From Channa striata (lineage: Eukaryota; Chordata; Actinopteri; Anabantiformes; Channidae): DNA of 64,000 nucleotides. Location: the NCBI GenBank assembly GCA_033026295.1, contig CM065182.1:7564001-7628000 (forward strand). Reading direction: 5' to 3'. This document shows, piece by piece, positions 1 through 11,625 of this stretch; the stretch's first letter is position 1; the number at the start of each line of letters is the position of its first letter. A program made the position numbers and the translations under genes. The notes beneath the pieces are model-generated. The model had not been told where the DNA came from. It searched no databases and saw nothing but the letters and a program-made list of their open reading frames with translations.

Positions 1-1160
1 TTGAAATAAGTGTATTAACTGTCCAAATAAATGAATTAATTAAAAAAAAGGTTTCATTATTATAATAATGTGTTCTAATATAATTTCAGCCATACACAAG
101 GAAATAACTATAGAATTGTATGTGATGAGTGCCTGCTTTCAAATGACTTCATGTAGACAGTGCAAACTGTACAATGTGTGATGTCCATACTTTAGTTACA
201 CGTCCACTGTTTTCTGGTCTAATATATCTGCAGCATTGAGGGAATATTAAAGAAAACTCAACTGCATCCTTTTGAAAACACTGAAAAGAGTTTAACTTCA
301 TCTCAGGCCGTTTAGACAACATTTAAAGTTACACTTTGACATTTACCTTTAAGTCAGAGGTACAAAAACTAGTTTCCCAGTGTTATTGTCTGAGGATCTG
401 GGAGACCAAAATGAGTAGGAGGGTAAAACAGCAGCTTGTCAATCATGGTAGTGGCAGAATATAAGATTTATTATTCATAAGAATTATTCACTTCAACCTT
501 TTTATTTTACTAAACATTCATAGATATGATAATGGTTTCATGGCAGGACTATGTGTTCTGCAACTATGTTTGTAATGAAAAAAATACTTTTTAATAAATA
601 TTAATTCCATGCAATTCAACTTTATTTATATCATAGCTGTTTACAACCTAGTCATCTCAAGGTGCTTCAAATAATAAAGTGAAGTGTGAATATTAAGATC
701 ACTTAAACAAATGTATCACTAAAAGTGCTCTAGTGGTTTTGTCATTAACTGGCCCACTGACTTTCAGTGAATACACAGTGAACTATGTCAGTACGTTCCA
801 GTGGTGAGGAATCAACGTAAGGAACTTCACATACATTAAGGAAACATTAAACACCAAGTTAATTAGTTCTTTAAATTCTACTGTGTTATTTTTTGGCAGA
901 ATCATTGCACAACATACATCATTAACAAACATCATGAAATTGGTGCTTGTGACAGCTATTATGATTATCATAACCCATACAAGCCATACAAGCCACTGAC
1001 TGTACTGGGAACCTTGTCAGAGAACCTCCAAAGAAGAATCTCCAAAACCAATGTGTGCCCAAAAACAGTTGGAATAGGACGTTTAAACTAATTTATAGGC
1101 AGAAGGATTGTTCAACATACAGCAATGACATAAATTCGGTCGCACAATTGTCTGATAATA
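1..1160. other. Intergenic, no gene recognised
   Basis: AT-rich non-coding sequence. I see no receptor motif, retrotransposon end or RNA gene in it. It lies upstream of the decayed first olfactory receptor and may hold what remains of that gene's 5' flank, but I found no convincing match to the flanks of the two intact relatives. Confidence 0.5.
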
Positions 1161-1164
1161 TCAT

Positions 1165-1655
1165 GACAATGATAAAAATATTCTACCCTAAGGACAACTT
1201 TGTTCCATTTAACTTATGTCAACGTGATCAGTTTTTTCTGTGACTATGGGCCTGTGTTTAGACTCGCCTGTAATGATTACACACTGCAGTGGTCTGTGGC
1301 TCTGTGCTTTCTTGTTTGATTCTGGGTGGACCCTTGACTTTTATTTTTCTCTCTTATGTCATCATCCTGGTTACTGTGTTCAGAATGAAATCTTTAGGTA
1401 GTCGGGTGAAAGCTTTGTGTTGAGCATCTGATTATTGTGACTGTATTTTACATTCCTCTCATTGTCAGTTTCACTTTTGAGCTGTTTGTGCGACACATAG
1501 ACCCGGAGCAGAGTTCGCTCAGTCTGTCTCTGGCCTCGTGCATACCACCCTCTGTTAATCCTATTGTGTATTCTCTGAAAACCAAAGAGATCAGAACCAG
1601 AGTTCTGGCAAAAAATAAAATCACCATAGACCGACATAAAACGCATGTGTGAGAG
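1165..1655 (+). pseudogene. Olfactory receptor pseudogene, type A (first copy)
   Basis: This is a broken relative of the intact receptors at 6938 and 11626. It enters at the end of TM2 (IKIFYPKDNFVPFNLC, near 1170-1218), then jumps within about ten bases to the extracellular loop 2 / TM5 border (FFCDYGPVFRLACNDY, near 1230-1285). TM3, the DRY-like motif and TM4 are therefore missing. Further single-base and 8-bp losses break the frame in TM5-TM6; for example the bases encoding the TC after KALA are gone near 1415. From 1437 the frame is open again through TM6-TM7 with PPSVNPIVYSLKTKEIR. The 3' flank matches that of the gene at 6938, so the two arose by tandem duplication. It cannot encode a receptor. 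Confidence 0.9.
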
Positions 1656-2030
1656 TTTGGGCCATAACAGTTTGTTTAGAGCGTGAATCAGCAAATCACT
1701 GTTAAATGTTTCTGCTAATAAACTAAAAATCAAGATTATTGCTTTTACTGAATAAAGGAACATCATCCCTCTTTGGGTAGGAGCTGAAATTAACGGATCC
1801 ACCATTTTACTATACATACATTGTAAATATAGCGAGATGGAACGTGACTTTTTGCACAACTCCATACAGGTTTAATCAGTAAATAGAGGTCATGTGTCTA
1901 ACTTAAAAAAGGAAAATGCTAAAGCTACAGACCTGTGAGCAGTGAAATAAATGTGCTTTACCTGCAAAGCAGAGTTTTAAATTTGCCTACTACTACTACT
2001 CTTTCGGCTTTTCCCATCAGGGGTCGCCAC
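1638..2030. repeat. First copy of a tandem-duplicated flank
   Basis: Bases 1638-2030 recur at 4952-5344 with a constant offset of 3314. The block covers the 3' flank of the pseudogene plus the first 43 or so bases of the RTE 3' end. It marks the proximal copy of a duplication that included both flank and retrotransposon. Confidence 0.85.
1975..1985. repeat. Target-site duplication of the RTE insertion (3' side)
   Basis: The 11-mer ttttaaatttg occurs directly before the RTE 3' tail here, again at 5289-5299, and directly after the RTE 5' end at 5751-5761. It is a good candidate target-site duplication of the original insertion. Confidence 0.75.
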
Positions 2031-4950
2031 AGCGAATCATCCTTTTCCACTTCACTCTATCCTGGGCTTCTTCCTCTCTGACACCAGCTAACCTCATGTC
2101 CTCTGTTAGAACATCCATATATCTCCTCCTTGGTCGTCCTCTCGCCCTCTTGCCTGGCAGCTCCATCTCCAACATCCTTCTACCAATATATTCACTGTCC
2201 CTCCTCTGCACATGTCCAAACCATCTCAATCTGGCCTCTCTGACTTTGTTGCTAACATGGGCAACATTTGCCGTCTCTGTGATGAGCTTGTTCCTTATTC
2301 TATCCAACCTTGTGACTCCTAAGGAGAACCTTAACATCTCTGCTGCTTCCATCTCTGCCTCTTGTCTCTTTCTCACTGCTAATGTCTCTAACCCATAGAG
2401 CAGAGCTGGTCTCACCACTGTCCTGTACACCTTTCCTTTGAGTCTTGCTGACACTTTCCTCCACCCATTCCAACCCGCCTGCACTCGCCTCTTCACCTCT
2501 TTTCCACACTCCCCATCACACTGAATTGTTGACCCCAATTACTTAAACTCCTGCACCTTCTTCACCTCAGCCCCCTGTAACCTCACGCTTCTACCTGGCC
2601 CCCTCTCGTTTACACACATGTATTCTTTCTTGCTACGACTGACTTTCATGCCTCTTCTTTCCAGAGCAAACCTCCACCTCTCTAGCTATTCCTCCACCTG
2701 CTCTCTACTTTTACTGCAAATCACAATGTCATCTGCAAACATCATTGTCCAGGGAGATTTCTCTCTGACCTCATCTGTCAACCTGTCCATCAGCATAGCA
2801 AACAAGAAGGGACTCAAAGCCGATCCTTGGTGTAGTCCCACCTCCACCTTGAACTCCTCTGTCTGACCTACGGCACATCTCACCACCGTCATGCTCCTCT
2901 CATACATGTCCTGGACTACTCTGACGTACTTCTCTGCCACTCCCGACAGCCTCATACAGTATGTCAGCTCCTCCCTCGGCACCCTGTCATACGCCTTCTC
3001 TAAATCCACAAAGACACAATGCAGCTCCTTCTGACCATCTCTGTACTTTTCCATCAACAATCTCAAAGCGAAAATGGCATCAGTGATGCTCTTACGGGGC
3101 ATGAAACCATACTGCTGCTCACAAATGTCCACCTCCTTCCTAAGCCTGGCTTCCACTACTCTTTCCCACAGCTTCATTGTGTGGCTCATCAGCTTTATCC
3201 CTCTGTAGTTGCTACAGTTCTGCGTGTCACCCTTGTTCTTAAAGATTGGCACCAGAACGCTTCTCCTCCATTCCTCAGGCATCTTCTCACTCTCTAAAAT
3301 CCTGTTAAACAGACTTGTCAGAAACTTCACTGCTGTCTCTCCTAGACACTTCCACACCTCCACAGGTACGTCATCAGGACAAACAGCCTTTCCGCTCTTC
3401 ATCCTTTTCAGAGCCTTCCTCACCTCGTCCTTTCTAATTTCTGCTATTTCCTGCTCCACAACATCCACATCTTCCTTCCTTCCTCATTTTCCTCATTCAT
3501 CAGCTGCTCAAAATACTCCTTCCATCTTCTCTGCACACTCTCCTTGGTTGTTAGCACCTTTCCATCTCTGTCTTTAATCACCCTTATCTGTTGCACATCT
3601 TTCCCATCCTTATCTCTCTGTCTGGCTATCCTGTACAAGTCCTTCTCTCCTTCCTTCGTGTCTAATCTGTCATACAGCTCATCATAAGCTTTCTGTTTGG
3701 CCTTTGCCACCTCCCTCTTCACTCTGCGCTGCACTTCCTTGTACTCCTGTCTACTTTCCTCAGTCCTTCCTACATCCCACTTCCTTTTAGCTAACCTCTT
3801 CCTCTGGATGCAGTCCTGTACTTCCTCATTCCACCACCAAGTGTCTTTATCTTCTTTCCTTCTTCCAGATGACACACCAAGCACCTTCCTACCTGTTTCC
3901 CTGATTACCTCTGCTGTAGTTTCCCAGTCATCTGGAAGCTCCTCCTGACCACCCAAAGCCTGTTTCAACTTCTGCCTGAATTCCTCACAAGTTTCTTCAT
4001 TCTTTAGCTTCCACCACTTGGTCTTCTTTTCTGTCTTTACTCTCTTCTTCTTCCTGACCACCAGAGTCATCTTACACACCACCATGCGGTGCTGTCTGGC
4101 TACACTCTCTCCTACCACCACTTTACAGTCACTAACCTCTCTCAAATGACCTCGTCTACATAGGATGTAGTCCACCTGTGTACTCCTACCTCCACTCTTG
4201 TATGTCACTCTGTGTTCCTTTCTCTTCTGGAAGTAAGTGTTGACTACTGCCATTTCCATCCTCTTAGCAAAGTCCACAACCATCTGTCCTTCTAGATTCC
4301 TTTCCTTTACACCAAACCTGCCCATCACCTCCTCATCACCTCTGTTCCCCTCACCAACATGCCCATTGAAGTCTACTCCAACAACGACTCTCTCTCCTCT
4401 GGGGATACTCTCTATGACCTCATCAAACTCACTCCAGAACCTCTCTCCTTCTCTTCTAACTCACAGCCAACTTGTGGAGCATACCCACTGACTACGTTCA
4501 CCATCACCCCTTCGATTTCTAGCTTTAGGCTCATCACCCTGTCTGAGACTCTTTTCACCTCTAGAACATTGTTCACAAACTCACTCATCAGGATCACTCC
4601 TACTCCGTTTCTCTTCCTATCCACACCATGGTAGAACAGTTTTTATCCTCCTCCAATACTACGTGCTTTGCTGCCCTTCCACCTTGTCTCCTGCACACAC
4701 AGTACATCTACCTTCCTTCTCTCCATCATGTCTTCCAGCTCTCTACCTTTCCCTGTAATTGTTCCAACGTTAAGAGTCCCAACTCTCAGATCTAAGCTCC
4801 TGCCTTTCCTCTTCTCTCTCTGACCACGAACCCTTCTGCCTCCTCTCCTTCTTCGACCAACAGTAGTCTAATTTCCACTGGCAGCCTGTAGGTTAACAGC
4901 ACCGGTGGCGGTCGTTGTTATGAAAGTGGTATGGATGACTCGCATGACTC
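1986..4950 (-). mobile_element. RTE-clade non-LTR retrotransposon, decayed copy
   Basis: Read on the minus strand, this is a LINE with an apurinic-type endonuclease followed by reverse transcriptase. Endonuclease pieces lie at about 4328-4624 (VVSGYAPQVG, then ADFNGHVGEG in a broken frame) and 3444-4328 (GGRSTQVDYILCRRGH). Reverse transcriptase lies at 2686-3468 with PIFKNKGDTQNCSNYRGI, CVFVDLEKAYDRVPREE, VGLHQGSALSPFLF and the catalytic MMFADDIVIC. The C-terminal part (QRRDSEYIGRR and RGRPRRRYMD) is at 2017-2538. A frameshift near 3455, an in-frame stop after REQVEE at 2686 and further breaks inactivate it. The 3' end carries a short TAC/GTA repeat, as RTE elements have short 3' repeats. The 5' end is cut at a duplication junction near 4946-4952. 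Clade assignment is from motif recognition; the Expander/BovB-like group is my best guess. Confidence 0.88.
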
Positions 4951-4951
4951 G

Positions 4952-5344
4952 AAAACGCATGTGTGAGAGTTTGGGCCATAACAGTTTGTTTAGAGCGTGA
5001 ATCAGCAAATCACTGTTAAATGTTTCTGCTAATAAACTAAAAATCAAGATTATTGCTTTTACTGAATAAAGGAACATCATCCCTCTTTGGGTAGGAGCTG
5101 AAATTAACGGATCCACCATTTTACTATACATACATTGTAAATATAGCGAGATGGAACGTGACTTTTTGCAGAACTCCATACAGGTTTAATCAGTAAATAG
5201 AGGTCATGTGTCTAACTTAAAAAAGGAAAATGCTAAAGCTACAGACCTGTGAGCAGTGAAATAAATGTGCTTTACCTGCAAAGCAGAGTTTTAAATTTGC
5301 CTACTACTACTACTCTTTCGGCTTTTCCCATCAGGGGTCGCCAC
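4952..5344. repeat. Second copy of the tandem-duplicated flank
   Basis: Near-identical to 1638-2030, including the 11-bp target site and the first RTE 3' bases. Its left edge abuts the 5' part of the upstream RTE copy at the junction gactcgaaaacgcatg. This places a flank plus RTE unit twice in tandem. Confidence 0.85.
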
Positions 5345-5750
5345 ACCATGGTAGAACAGTTTTTATCCTCCTCCAATACTACGTGCTTTGCTGCCCTTCC
5401 ACCTCGTCTCCTGCACACACAGTACATCTACCTTCCTTCTCTCCATCATGTCTGCCAGCTCTCTACCTTTCCCTGTAATTGTTCCAACGTTAAGAGTCCC
5501 AACTCTCAGATCTAAGCTCCTGCCTTTCCTCTTCTCTCTCTGACCACGAACCCTTCTGCCTCCTCTCCTTCTTCGACCAACAGTAGTCTAATTTCCACTG
5601 GCACCCTGTAGGTTAACAGCACCGGTGGCGGTCGTTGTTATGAAAGTGGTATGGATGACTCGCATGGTTGTACTTGGCAAGTTTTACGCCGGATGCCCTT
5701 CCTGATGCAACCCTTTCTATTTATCCGGGCTTGCAACCCCTGTGGCTAGA
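5300..5750 (-). mobile_element. RTE copy with large internal deletion
   Basis: This holds only the two ends of the RTE element: the 3' tail at 5300-5344 fused directly to the 5' region at 5341-5750. Bases 5341-5665 match 4621-4945 with about three differences, and the deletion equals roughly 2.6 kb. The breakpoint shares the microhomology ccaca. Unlike the neighbouring copy, this one keeps the 5' terminus (gcaacccctgtggcta), followed by the target-site duplication at 5751-5761. It has no coding capacity. Confidence 0.85.
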
Positions 5751-5761
5751 TTTTAAATTTG

Positions 5762-6937
5762 TCCTTTAAAAGAAAAATAAAAAAGAGATTTGTATTTGTA
5801 AAACTATAAGGTTTTCCTTTTGTTGTATGAATATTTCAGGTATTGTATATAATAAGATTACATTCCAAATACAGTTACGAACTTTTAAAATTAAAAATAA
5901 TATAAAAATCACGTGTTCTGTCAAACTGTCTTTTTCTGCATTACAAATCCGTTTTAATATTTTAGTTGATTCGAGATAAATTAATCTTGTGAAAAAATAA
6001 AAACCTGTCAATAGATCGATTGCTTTGTACCTCACTTGTATATAAGGAGGCATTTTTCTGCCAAATGACTACATGTAAATTTGTCATTTGATTATGTGCT
6101 TTAAAATCCTTCTTGAACTAATGAAGTATTATTTTTATTTGAGGACCAACTTCTGTAATTAAACTAAGATGAAAATGTCAAGTGGCTGTTAAATGTATTT
6201 ACTTTTTGAGGTTTTCCAAATAAACAAATTCATATCAATACTGCCCACTGAAGAACTATATACTTATTAACAATGTAACAGTTTACTGAAAAAGTTAAAT
6301 TTAAAGCATTAAAACAATTTGTATTAAAAATTGTCTGTATTTGTTTACTATCAAAGACAGGTACTGTACCAACAGCTAGAAGCAAATGTCGTAATTTTAT
6401 TAACACACCTGGCAAGTATTAATGTGTTCTATTAATGTTCTCCATTAACCTGAGGTACTGATTTATATTTTGTGGCCGACTTATCTCAGTTTTTCGAAGT
6501 TTGTGAAGCAGATCTTTATTGATCTGCCTGGTTCTGGTGTTTATTGCTATATATTCTGTATGTTGTTGTTGGCTGAAAGCTGCTGGATGCCTGGCTTCAC
6601 ATGAGCAGTACTGTAAACTTTCACATATTACTTTTTATTGTTTTATTTTTAGTAAATGCTAGTGAGATTAATTAGTCTCAAGTTCAAACTCGTACATGTT
6701 GATTTAAGAATGAACCAGAATTCTCAGGGGATTGTATCACAAATTAGGCTCATTAGAACCAAAATGTTTTGCTCACAACAGTGTATGTTTGTCATTAGAT
6801 GATAGTTATAAGTTGATAAACGTTGTTATAGCATAAATGCATATGCAGCCTTTGGGTCAATGTGTATAAGGTGATGTCACTTTGTCATATTTGAGAGCTT
6901 TTACACAGGGGCAAGACGCAGCCTGTGGAGTCCAACT
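5762..6937. other. Spacer upstream of type A olfactory receptor
   Basis: AT-rich non-coding sequence. Bases about 6060-6230 resemble 8220-8375 (both contain gttttccaaataaac), and about 6560-6790 resemble 10630-10810 (both contain gattaattagt and cacaaattrggctcatta). These paired matches show that spacer and gene were duplicated together. No other gene is visible. Confidence 0.6.
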
Positions 6938-7975
6938 ATGTCTTTTCTGAAGAATGTTCTTAACGACTCTGGTATCATTCATCCTCCAGGTTTTTATATT
7001 GTTGCATTTCAAACGCTTCCCTTCATCAATGTGTACTTTATATTTCTAGCATTTGTCTATGCGGTTACAGTGATGTTCAATATTTTGGTGATTTTCACAA
7101 TTACATCTAATCGATGTTTACACACTCCAAGATTTTTGGCTGTGGTCAATCTTGCAGTAATTGACATAATTCTAAACACATCTACTATTCCCGGTATGAT
7201 AAAAATATTCCTGTTTAAGGACAATTTTGTTCCATTTAACTTGTGTTTTGTACAGATGTTTTTTTACTATGCTTTCATGACGTTGGAGTCATTTGCACTT
7301 GCTATACTTGCCTATGACAGGTTGATTGCAATATGTTTCCCTCTGCGTCAGAACTCAATCAACACACTGAGAAGCATGTCTTGTATTATTGGTCTGTGTT
7401 GGTGTGTTGCTCTGAGCATCATTGGATTTGCCATAGGTTTAATGAATCCACTGTCTTATTGCAATTCTCTCAACGTGTTCAGTTATTTCTGTGACTATTC
7501 ATCTGTGCTGAGAATTGCCTGTAATGATTACAGTCTGCAGTGGTCTGTTGGCTCTGTGATTTCCTGTTCGATACTTGGCGGACCACTTGCTTTTATTTTT
7601 CTGTCTTACATCATCATCCTGGTGACTGTGTTCAGAATGAAATCTTTAGGTAGTCGGGTGAAAGCTTTGGCCACATGTGTTGAGCATCTGATTATTGTAA
7701 CTATATTTTACATTCCTCTTATTGTTATTTTCACTTTTGAGCAGTTTGTGCGCCAAATAGACCCGGAGCAGAGTTTGCTCAGTGTGTCTCTGGCCTCGTG
7801 CATACCGCCCTCTGTTAATCCTGTTGTGTATTCTTTGAAAACCAAAGAGGTCAGAAACAGAGTTCTGGCACTTGTAAGAAAAAATAAAATCAACATAGAC
7901 CGATATAAAAAAGCATGTGTAAGAGTTTGGGCCATAACAGTTTGTTTAGAGCGTGAATCAGCAAATCACTGTTAA
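6938..7975 (+). CDS. Olfactory receptor, type A, intact
   Basis: This is an intact single-exon odorant GPCR of 345 residues, expected in the cilia membrane of olfactory neurons and coupled to the olfactory G protein. The start is ATG in MSFLKNVLND. N49 lies in TM1 (MFNILVI). LHTPRFLAVVNLAVID (61-76) is the intracellular loop 1 / TM2 signature. C103 precedes TM3, and LAYDRLIAICFPLR (124-137) is the OR version of the DRY region. YFCDYSSVLRIACND carries the loop 2 cysteines, RVKALATCVEHL is the TM6 start, and PPSVNPVVYSLKTKEVR is the TM7 signature. The C-terminal tail is about 20 residues longer than in its relative at 11626. The same tail sequence is recognisable downstream of the pseudogene at 1165, so it may be a read-through of former 3' sequence. 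The ligand is unknown. Confidence 0.93.
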   Translation: MSFLKNVLNDSGIIHPPGFYIVAFQTLPFINVYFIFLAFVYAVTVMFNILVIFTITSNRCLHTPRFLAVVNLAVIDIILNTSTIPGMIKIFLFKDNFVPFNLCFVQMFFYYAFMTLESFALAILAYDRLIAICFPLRQNSINTLRSMSCIIGLCWCVALSIIGFAIGLMNPLSYCNSLNVFSYFCDYSSVLRIACNDYSLQWSVGSVISCSILGGPLAFIFLSYIIILVTVFRMKSLGSRVKALATCVEHLIIVTIFYIPLIVIFTFEQFVRQIDPEQSLLSVSLASCIPPSVNPVVYSLKTKEVRNRVLALVRKNKINIDRYKKACVRVWAITVCLERESANHC

Positions 7976-8535
7976 ATGTTTCTGCTAATAAACGAAAAAT
8001 GAAGATTATTGCTTTTACTGAAAGAAGGAACATGATCCCTCTTTTGGTAGGAGCTGAACTAAACCAAACTACACTTTTACTCTACATACAGGAGAACTGT
8101 AACTTAAACTTGCTAATAATAAAAAAATGTTTTTGTACAACTATGACATTTTTCCCTTTTTTATCACATTTCATTTAAGTGTCTCTCAAATAACTAAATG
8201 GAAATGGAAATAAGTTAATTGTTTAAAGACTGTTTTTTAAACTAATGTTGTGATGTTTTTGAAATATTTTTGAGTAATATAATTGAGAACCAAGTTATGT
8301 AAACATCAAGCTAAAATGAAAATGTCATGTGACTATTAGAGCAATTTACCTTTGGATGTTTTCCAAATAAACAGAGTAACATCAGTGTTGATCATGGAGG
8401 CATTTCAGATATATTGTTTTTTTTTTCAATCCAGATGTATTGTGCCTAATTCCAGAGATCTGAAAAGCAAATTGCCACTACCCACCCAGAGTATGAGCAT
8501 GTCATCCTTACTGGTGCAGGTCCTGGCAACCAAAT
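7976..8535. other. 3' flank of the type A olfactory receptor
   Basis: The first 120 bases match the 3' flank of the pseudogene (about 1680-1800). The rest is AT-rich and non-coding, partly shared with 6060-6230. I see no other gene. Confidence 0.5.
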
Positions 8536-8945
8536 AAGATAAGATAAGATAAACCTTTATTCGTCGCAAAATTTCCATGTTACAGCAGCAAGGAATGTTC
8601 AACAACGAAGAATTATCAGAATACAGTATATACAATCCAAAAATACAGTATATACAGTCAAGTATAGGTATAAAAAATACAGTATATACACAATCTAAAA
8701 TTAAAAATATATTTCATGTACACAATCATACATACACAATCAGTTGCACCAAGGGTGCAGAAAAACTGTTTTCAAGTAATTTAAAATGAAGGCCTCTCAA
8801 GCTCAGCAGACTGGGCGCAGCTTGGTGGAACCTTCTGAACGTCCACACAAGCACTTCAGTAACAGGAGGAATGGGGGTGAATGTAGTCTTTATTAAATAT
8901 ATTCCAAACACTTTTAATATAATAAACTTGTTCTCAAAGAGCAAA
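8536..8945 (-). mobile_element. Probable LINE 3'-end fragment
   Basis: At 8536 a short pentamer repeat (aagataagataagataa) is followed by cctttattcgtcgcaaaatt, a layout typical of the 3' end of fish LINEs when read on the minus strand. The rest (to about 8945) has a broken minus-strand reading with TEVLVWTFRRFHQAAP. I take it as a 5'-truncated LINE of Rex1/CR1/L2 type. The exact family is not certain. Confidence 0.45.
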
Positions 8946-8949
8946 CATT

Positions 8950-9580
8950 CCTAATTATCACAATCACTCCTGTCTTTAAAATGTCACATACAGATTTCCC
9001 ACCCTCTTGCTTCTGTCAGTGTGCCTGAAAGTGAAAGGCCAAACTGAATACAAGCCACAAGAGGGCACCTGCTGATAATGCATGTCCTTGACCTTCAAAC
9101 GGAATCGAATAAAAGGTTTATGATCATGTGCACAGTGAGGAAAATATTCCCAGTACAATTTTTTCTCTCCACTCTGAATACAAAATACAAGCAGTTAAAA
9201 AGTATGTTCAAGCAAACAGTGGTACCTGTGTGCAATTGTTAGAGATTGTAACTGTAACATGCAATTTAAATGAAATCACGTGATTATAGTAACTTAGTAG
9301 CAGCAAAAGCAACAAGTTATGATACAAAAAATAATAGCAGCATTTAACATTGACAAATGTGCAAATTGAGATGGAGCATTCAGTCCACGGAGCTCAACGG
9401 GATAGTTGACGGCAGTCTGTGTTCACTGGCTGCCTGTTTAAAAGTCCCGCAGCACGAGATTTCTGTGCATTTCTTCGAAGGGTTACTATGGTGGTTTTGC
9501 TATCCTTTCATTCCTCACACCCTCTCAAAGTCAGTGGAGACAATGCTAGAGCCTTGACGCCAGTAGAGCTCCCTCTAACC
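8950..9580. other. Intergenic, nothing recognised
   Basis: Non-coding sequence between two LINE fragments. Short open frames occur here without any family motif or supporting signal. Confidence 0.4.
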
Positions 9581-9582
9581 TT

Positions 9583-10030
9583 ATTTACATTTACATTTAG
9601 TCATTTACAGACGCTTTTAATCAATGCAACTTACATGTGAGGGACAAGGCAAACAAAAAATTTAAGTCGAGAAAAACAGCAAAATAAAGTGCCATCAAAG
9701 AAGTGTTTCTGTTTCATGAGATGCAAGTACAAAAAAAAAACGAAAGTTTTTGGGGTTTTTTTTAAGTACAAAGGAAGATAGGGAAGAGTTCTGTTTTCAG
9801 CAGTGTTTTAAATGCAGTCTGGGTGCTGAGCGTGCAGAGTTTGGCAGCTCATTCCAACATCACTGAGCTGAAGAGTTTTCCTTGGTGTCTTCTGTGTGGC
9901 ACTGGAACTACCAGACGTCGTTTGCAGGCCGATCTCAGAGGACGGGAGGGATTGTAGACCTGAATGACTGAGTTTATGTAAGCTGGAGCTGCAGAGTTGA
10001 CTTCTCTGTAGACAAGGGACGCATTTCCTG
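9583..10030 (-). mobile_element. L2-like LINE 3' fragment, 5'-truncated
   Basis: The tail tttacatttacatttag with the downstream cagacgcttttaatcaa is the reverse complement of the end of the L2-like element at 55.8 kb. Matching continues, for example at 9943-9975, against the reverse complement of about 55430-55460. It is older than the copy at 52.2-55.8 kb, with many substitutions. Confidence 0.8.
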
Positions 10031-10530
10031 TAGGTAACCGTTTACCCTAGACTGGAGGTTGGCTTGTGTGAGCATGCCAGCTTTCCATATACGGGAGCCC
10101 GATGTTGTTCCCTCTGAGAGCACAGGATGGATGCATTTGCACATTGCCCCTGGGCCGGACTGTTCTTGTATGTGGTTCCCCCAGTAGCCCTGATCCAACT
10201 AATGCTGCATCAGGTCCAGGATGAGGGGCTGGAAGAAATTCTGATCACTCTGAAGCAGGCTGCAGCCTCCTGGTTTTCATGCTTGCAGGTCAGCCTTTGA
10301 AGCAACCTTGGGACATGGACATGCCTTTTGAATTTGGGGGGAAGTGATCAGGACGTTTACAGTGCCAGGCCATATCTGGAGCACCCGGAGCAATTTTGGC
10401 TTCATTTTACTTGTACCGCTGCTGTGGATGCTTTCTGACCCTGAGGTTTTAACTTCCGTTGATTTTCTGACTCACCAAACCCATCTCTGTGATAATAAAT
10501 CCTCCATATTGGGGGTCTTCCACACGTTGA
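10031..10530. other. Unassigned sequence richer in GC than its surroundings
   Basis: This stretch has a visibly higher GC content than the spacers on both sides and contains short open frames on both strands. I recognise no protein family, RNA gene or transposon end. It may be an older part of the adjacent LINE or another dispersed repeat. Confidence 0.3.
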
Positions 10531-10534
10531 TTTG

Positions 10535-10620
10535 GCATGTTTTGTTTTTTTACATCAGATGCCCTTCCTCCTACAACCCTCCCATGTCATGCAGGCTCGG
10601 GACCTGCTTCTCCGAATGAT
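10535..10620 (-). mobile_element. Possible RTE 5'-end fragment
   Basis: Bases such as gatgcccttcctcctacaac and ggctcgggacctgcttc resemble the RTE 5' end region at 5680-5745 (gatgcccttcctgatgcaac and gggcttgcaacccctg). The match is short and imperfect. Confidence 0.4.
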
Positions 10621-10624
10621 TAGG

Positions 10625-11625
10625 CCAGTTGCTGGATTCCTGGCTTCACAAAACTTGCACTGTACATGTTGACATTTTTTTTATACTTAATAGATGCAAC
10701 AGAGATTAATTAGTGTGAAGTTTAAGCATTACAAGGTTTATTTGTTAGTTACAAGGTTGTTAGACAAAAGTCTCTGGTGATGGCGTCACAAATTGGGCTC
10801 ATTAAAACCAATGTATTTTCAAATTGGTGTATTTAATGAGAAATGCATCCCCAGAGAATCTTTGGCAAGTCATATTATTCTCATAGATTTTCAGCTGTTT
10901 GGCACGTTCAAACAGTCTGAAAAATATCTACGAAGATGGAACTATAATTATAATAATAATTAAATAATAATTAAAGAGCAATTATAAACAAATAATGGTC
11001 ATGTTTCCTCTGGGTTTTACATTTAGCATACAGTGTTCAAATTGATTATTGACCTTTGAAACCAAACCTGTTGTGTTTGTCATTCAGAAAAATAGCCATT
11101 TTTTTACTCTCCAGCCTACTAGTACTTCCCAGTCTATTATTCTTTGCACTTGTCATGGCATATCATGTACAGTATCACAGCCTTTAGGGTGAGTGATGAA
11201 ATCCAATGAACTAAAAATAATGATTAGATGTTTTGGGTGTATTTCTGCTTCGATGAAAACACACAACCCTGCTCTCCAAGTCATTAAAAGCTTTATGAGG
11301 TTTAACTTTCTCAGAATCAGCAGAAAGGTGGATCTCTGGAGATCAATGTGAAAAGTATATCTTCCACTGTGCACGAATCAGACACGCAGCCATTTGCATA
11401 CGGCTCTAAAGTCAGCACCATCATCACGTAATCCTAATTCAATTTACTGACTCTTAAACTCATTGAAAATGTATTCTAAAACAAGTAATTCTAATACCAT
11501 AAATGCAAAGCATATGCACCCTTAAGAGGTCAAAGAGTATAATGTGATGTACTTTATTTATTTTCTTTAATCAAGACTTTTATACAGATTCTTTTTCTCT
11601 GACACCCAGTCTGTGGAGTCCAAAT
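10625..11625. other. Spacer upstream of type A olfactory receptor
   Basis: AT-rich and non-coding. The first part resembles 6560-6790 upstream of the sister receptor gene. No other feature is supported. Confidence 0.5.

Noticed and set aside
8590..8740. Possible CRISPR-like or tandem array of acagtatatac words
   Set aside because: Spacing is irregular and units are short and degenerate; the setting is a vertebrate genome.
9357..9640. Overlapping plus-strand frames before the L2-like fragment
   Set aside because: No recognisable domain; the second runs into the LINE tail.
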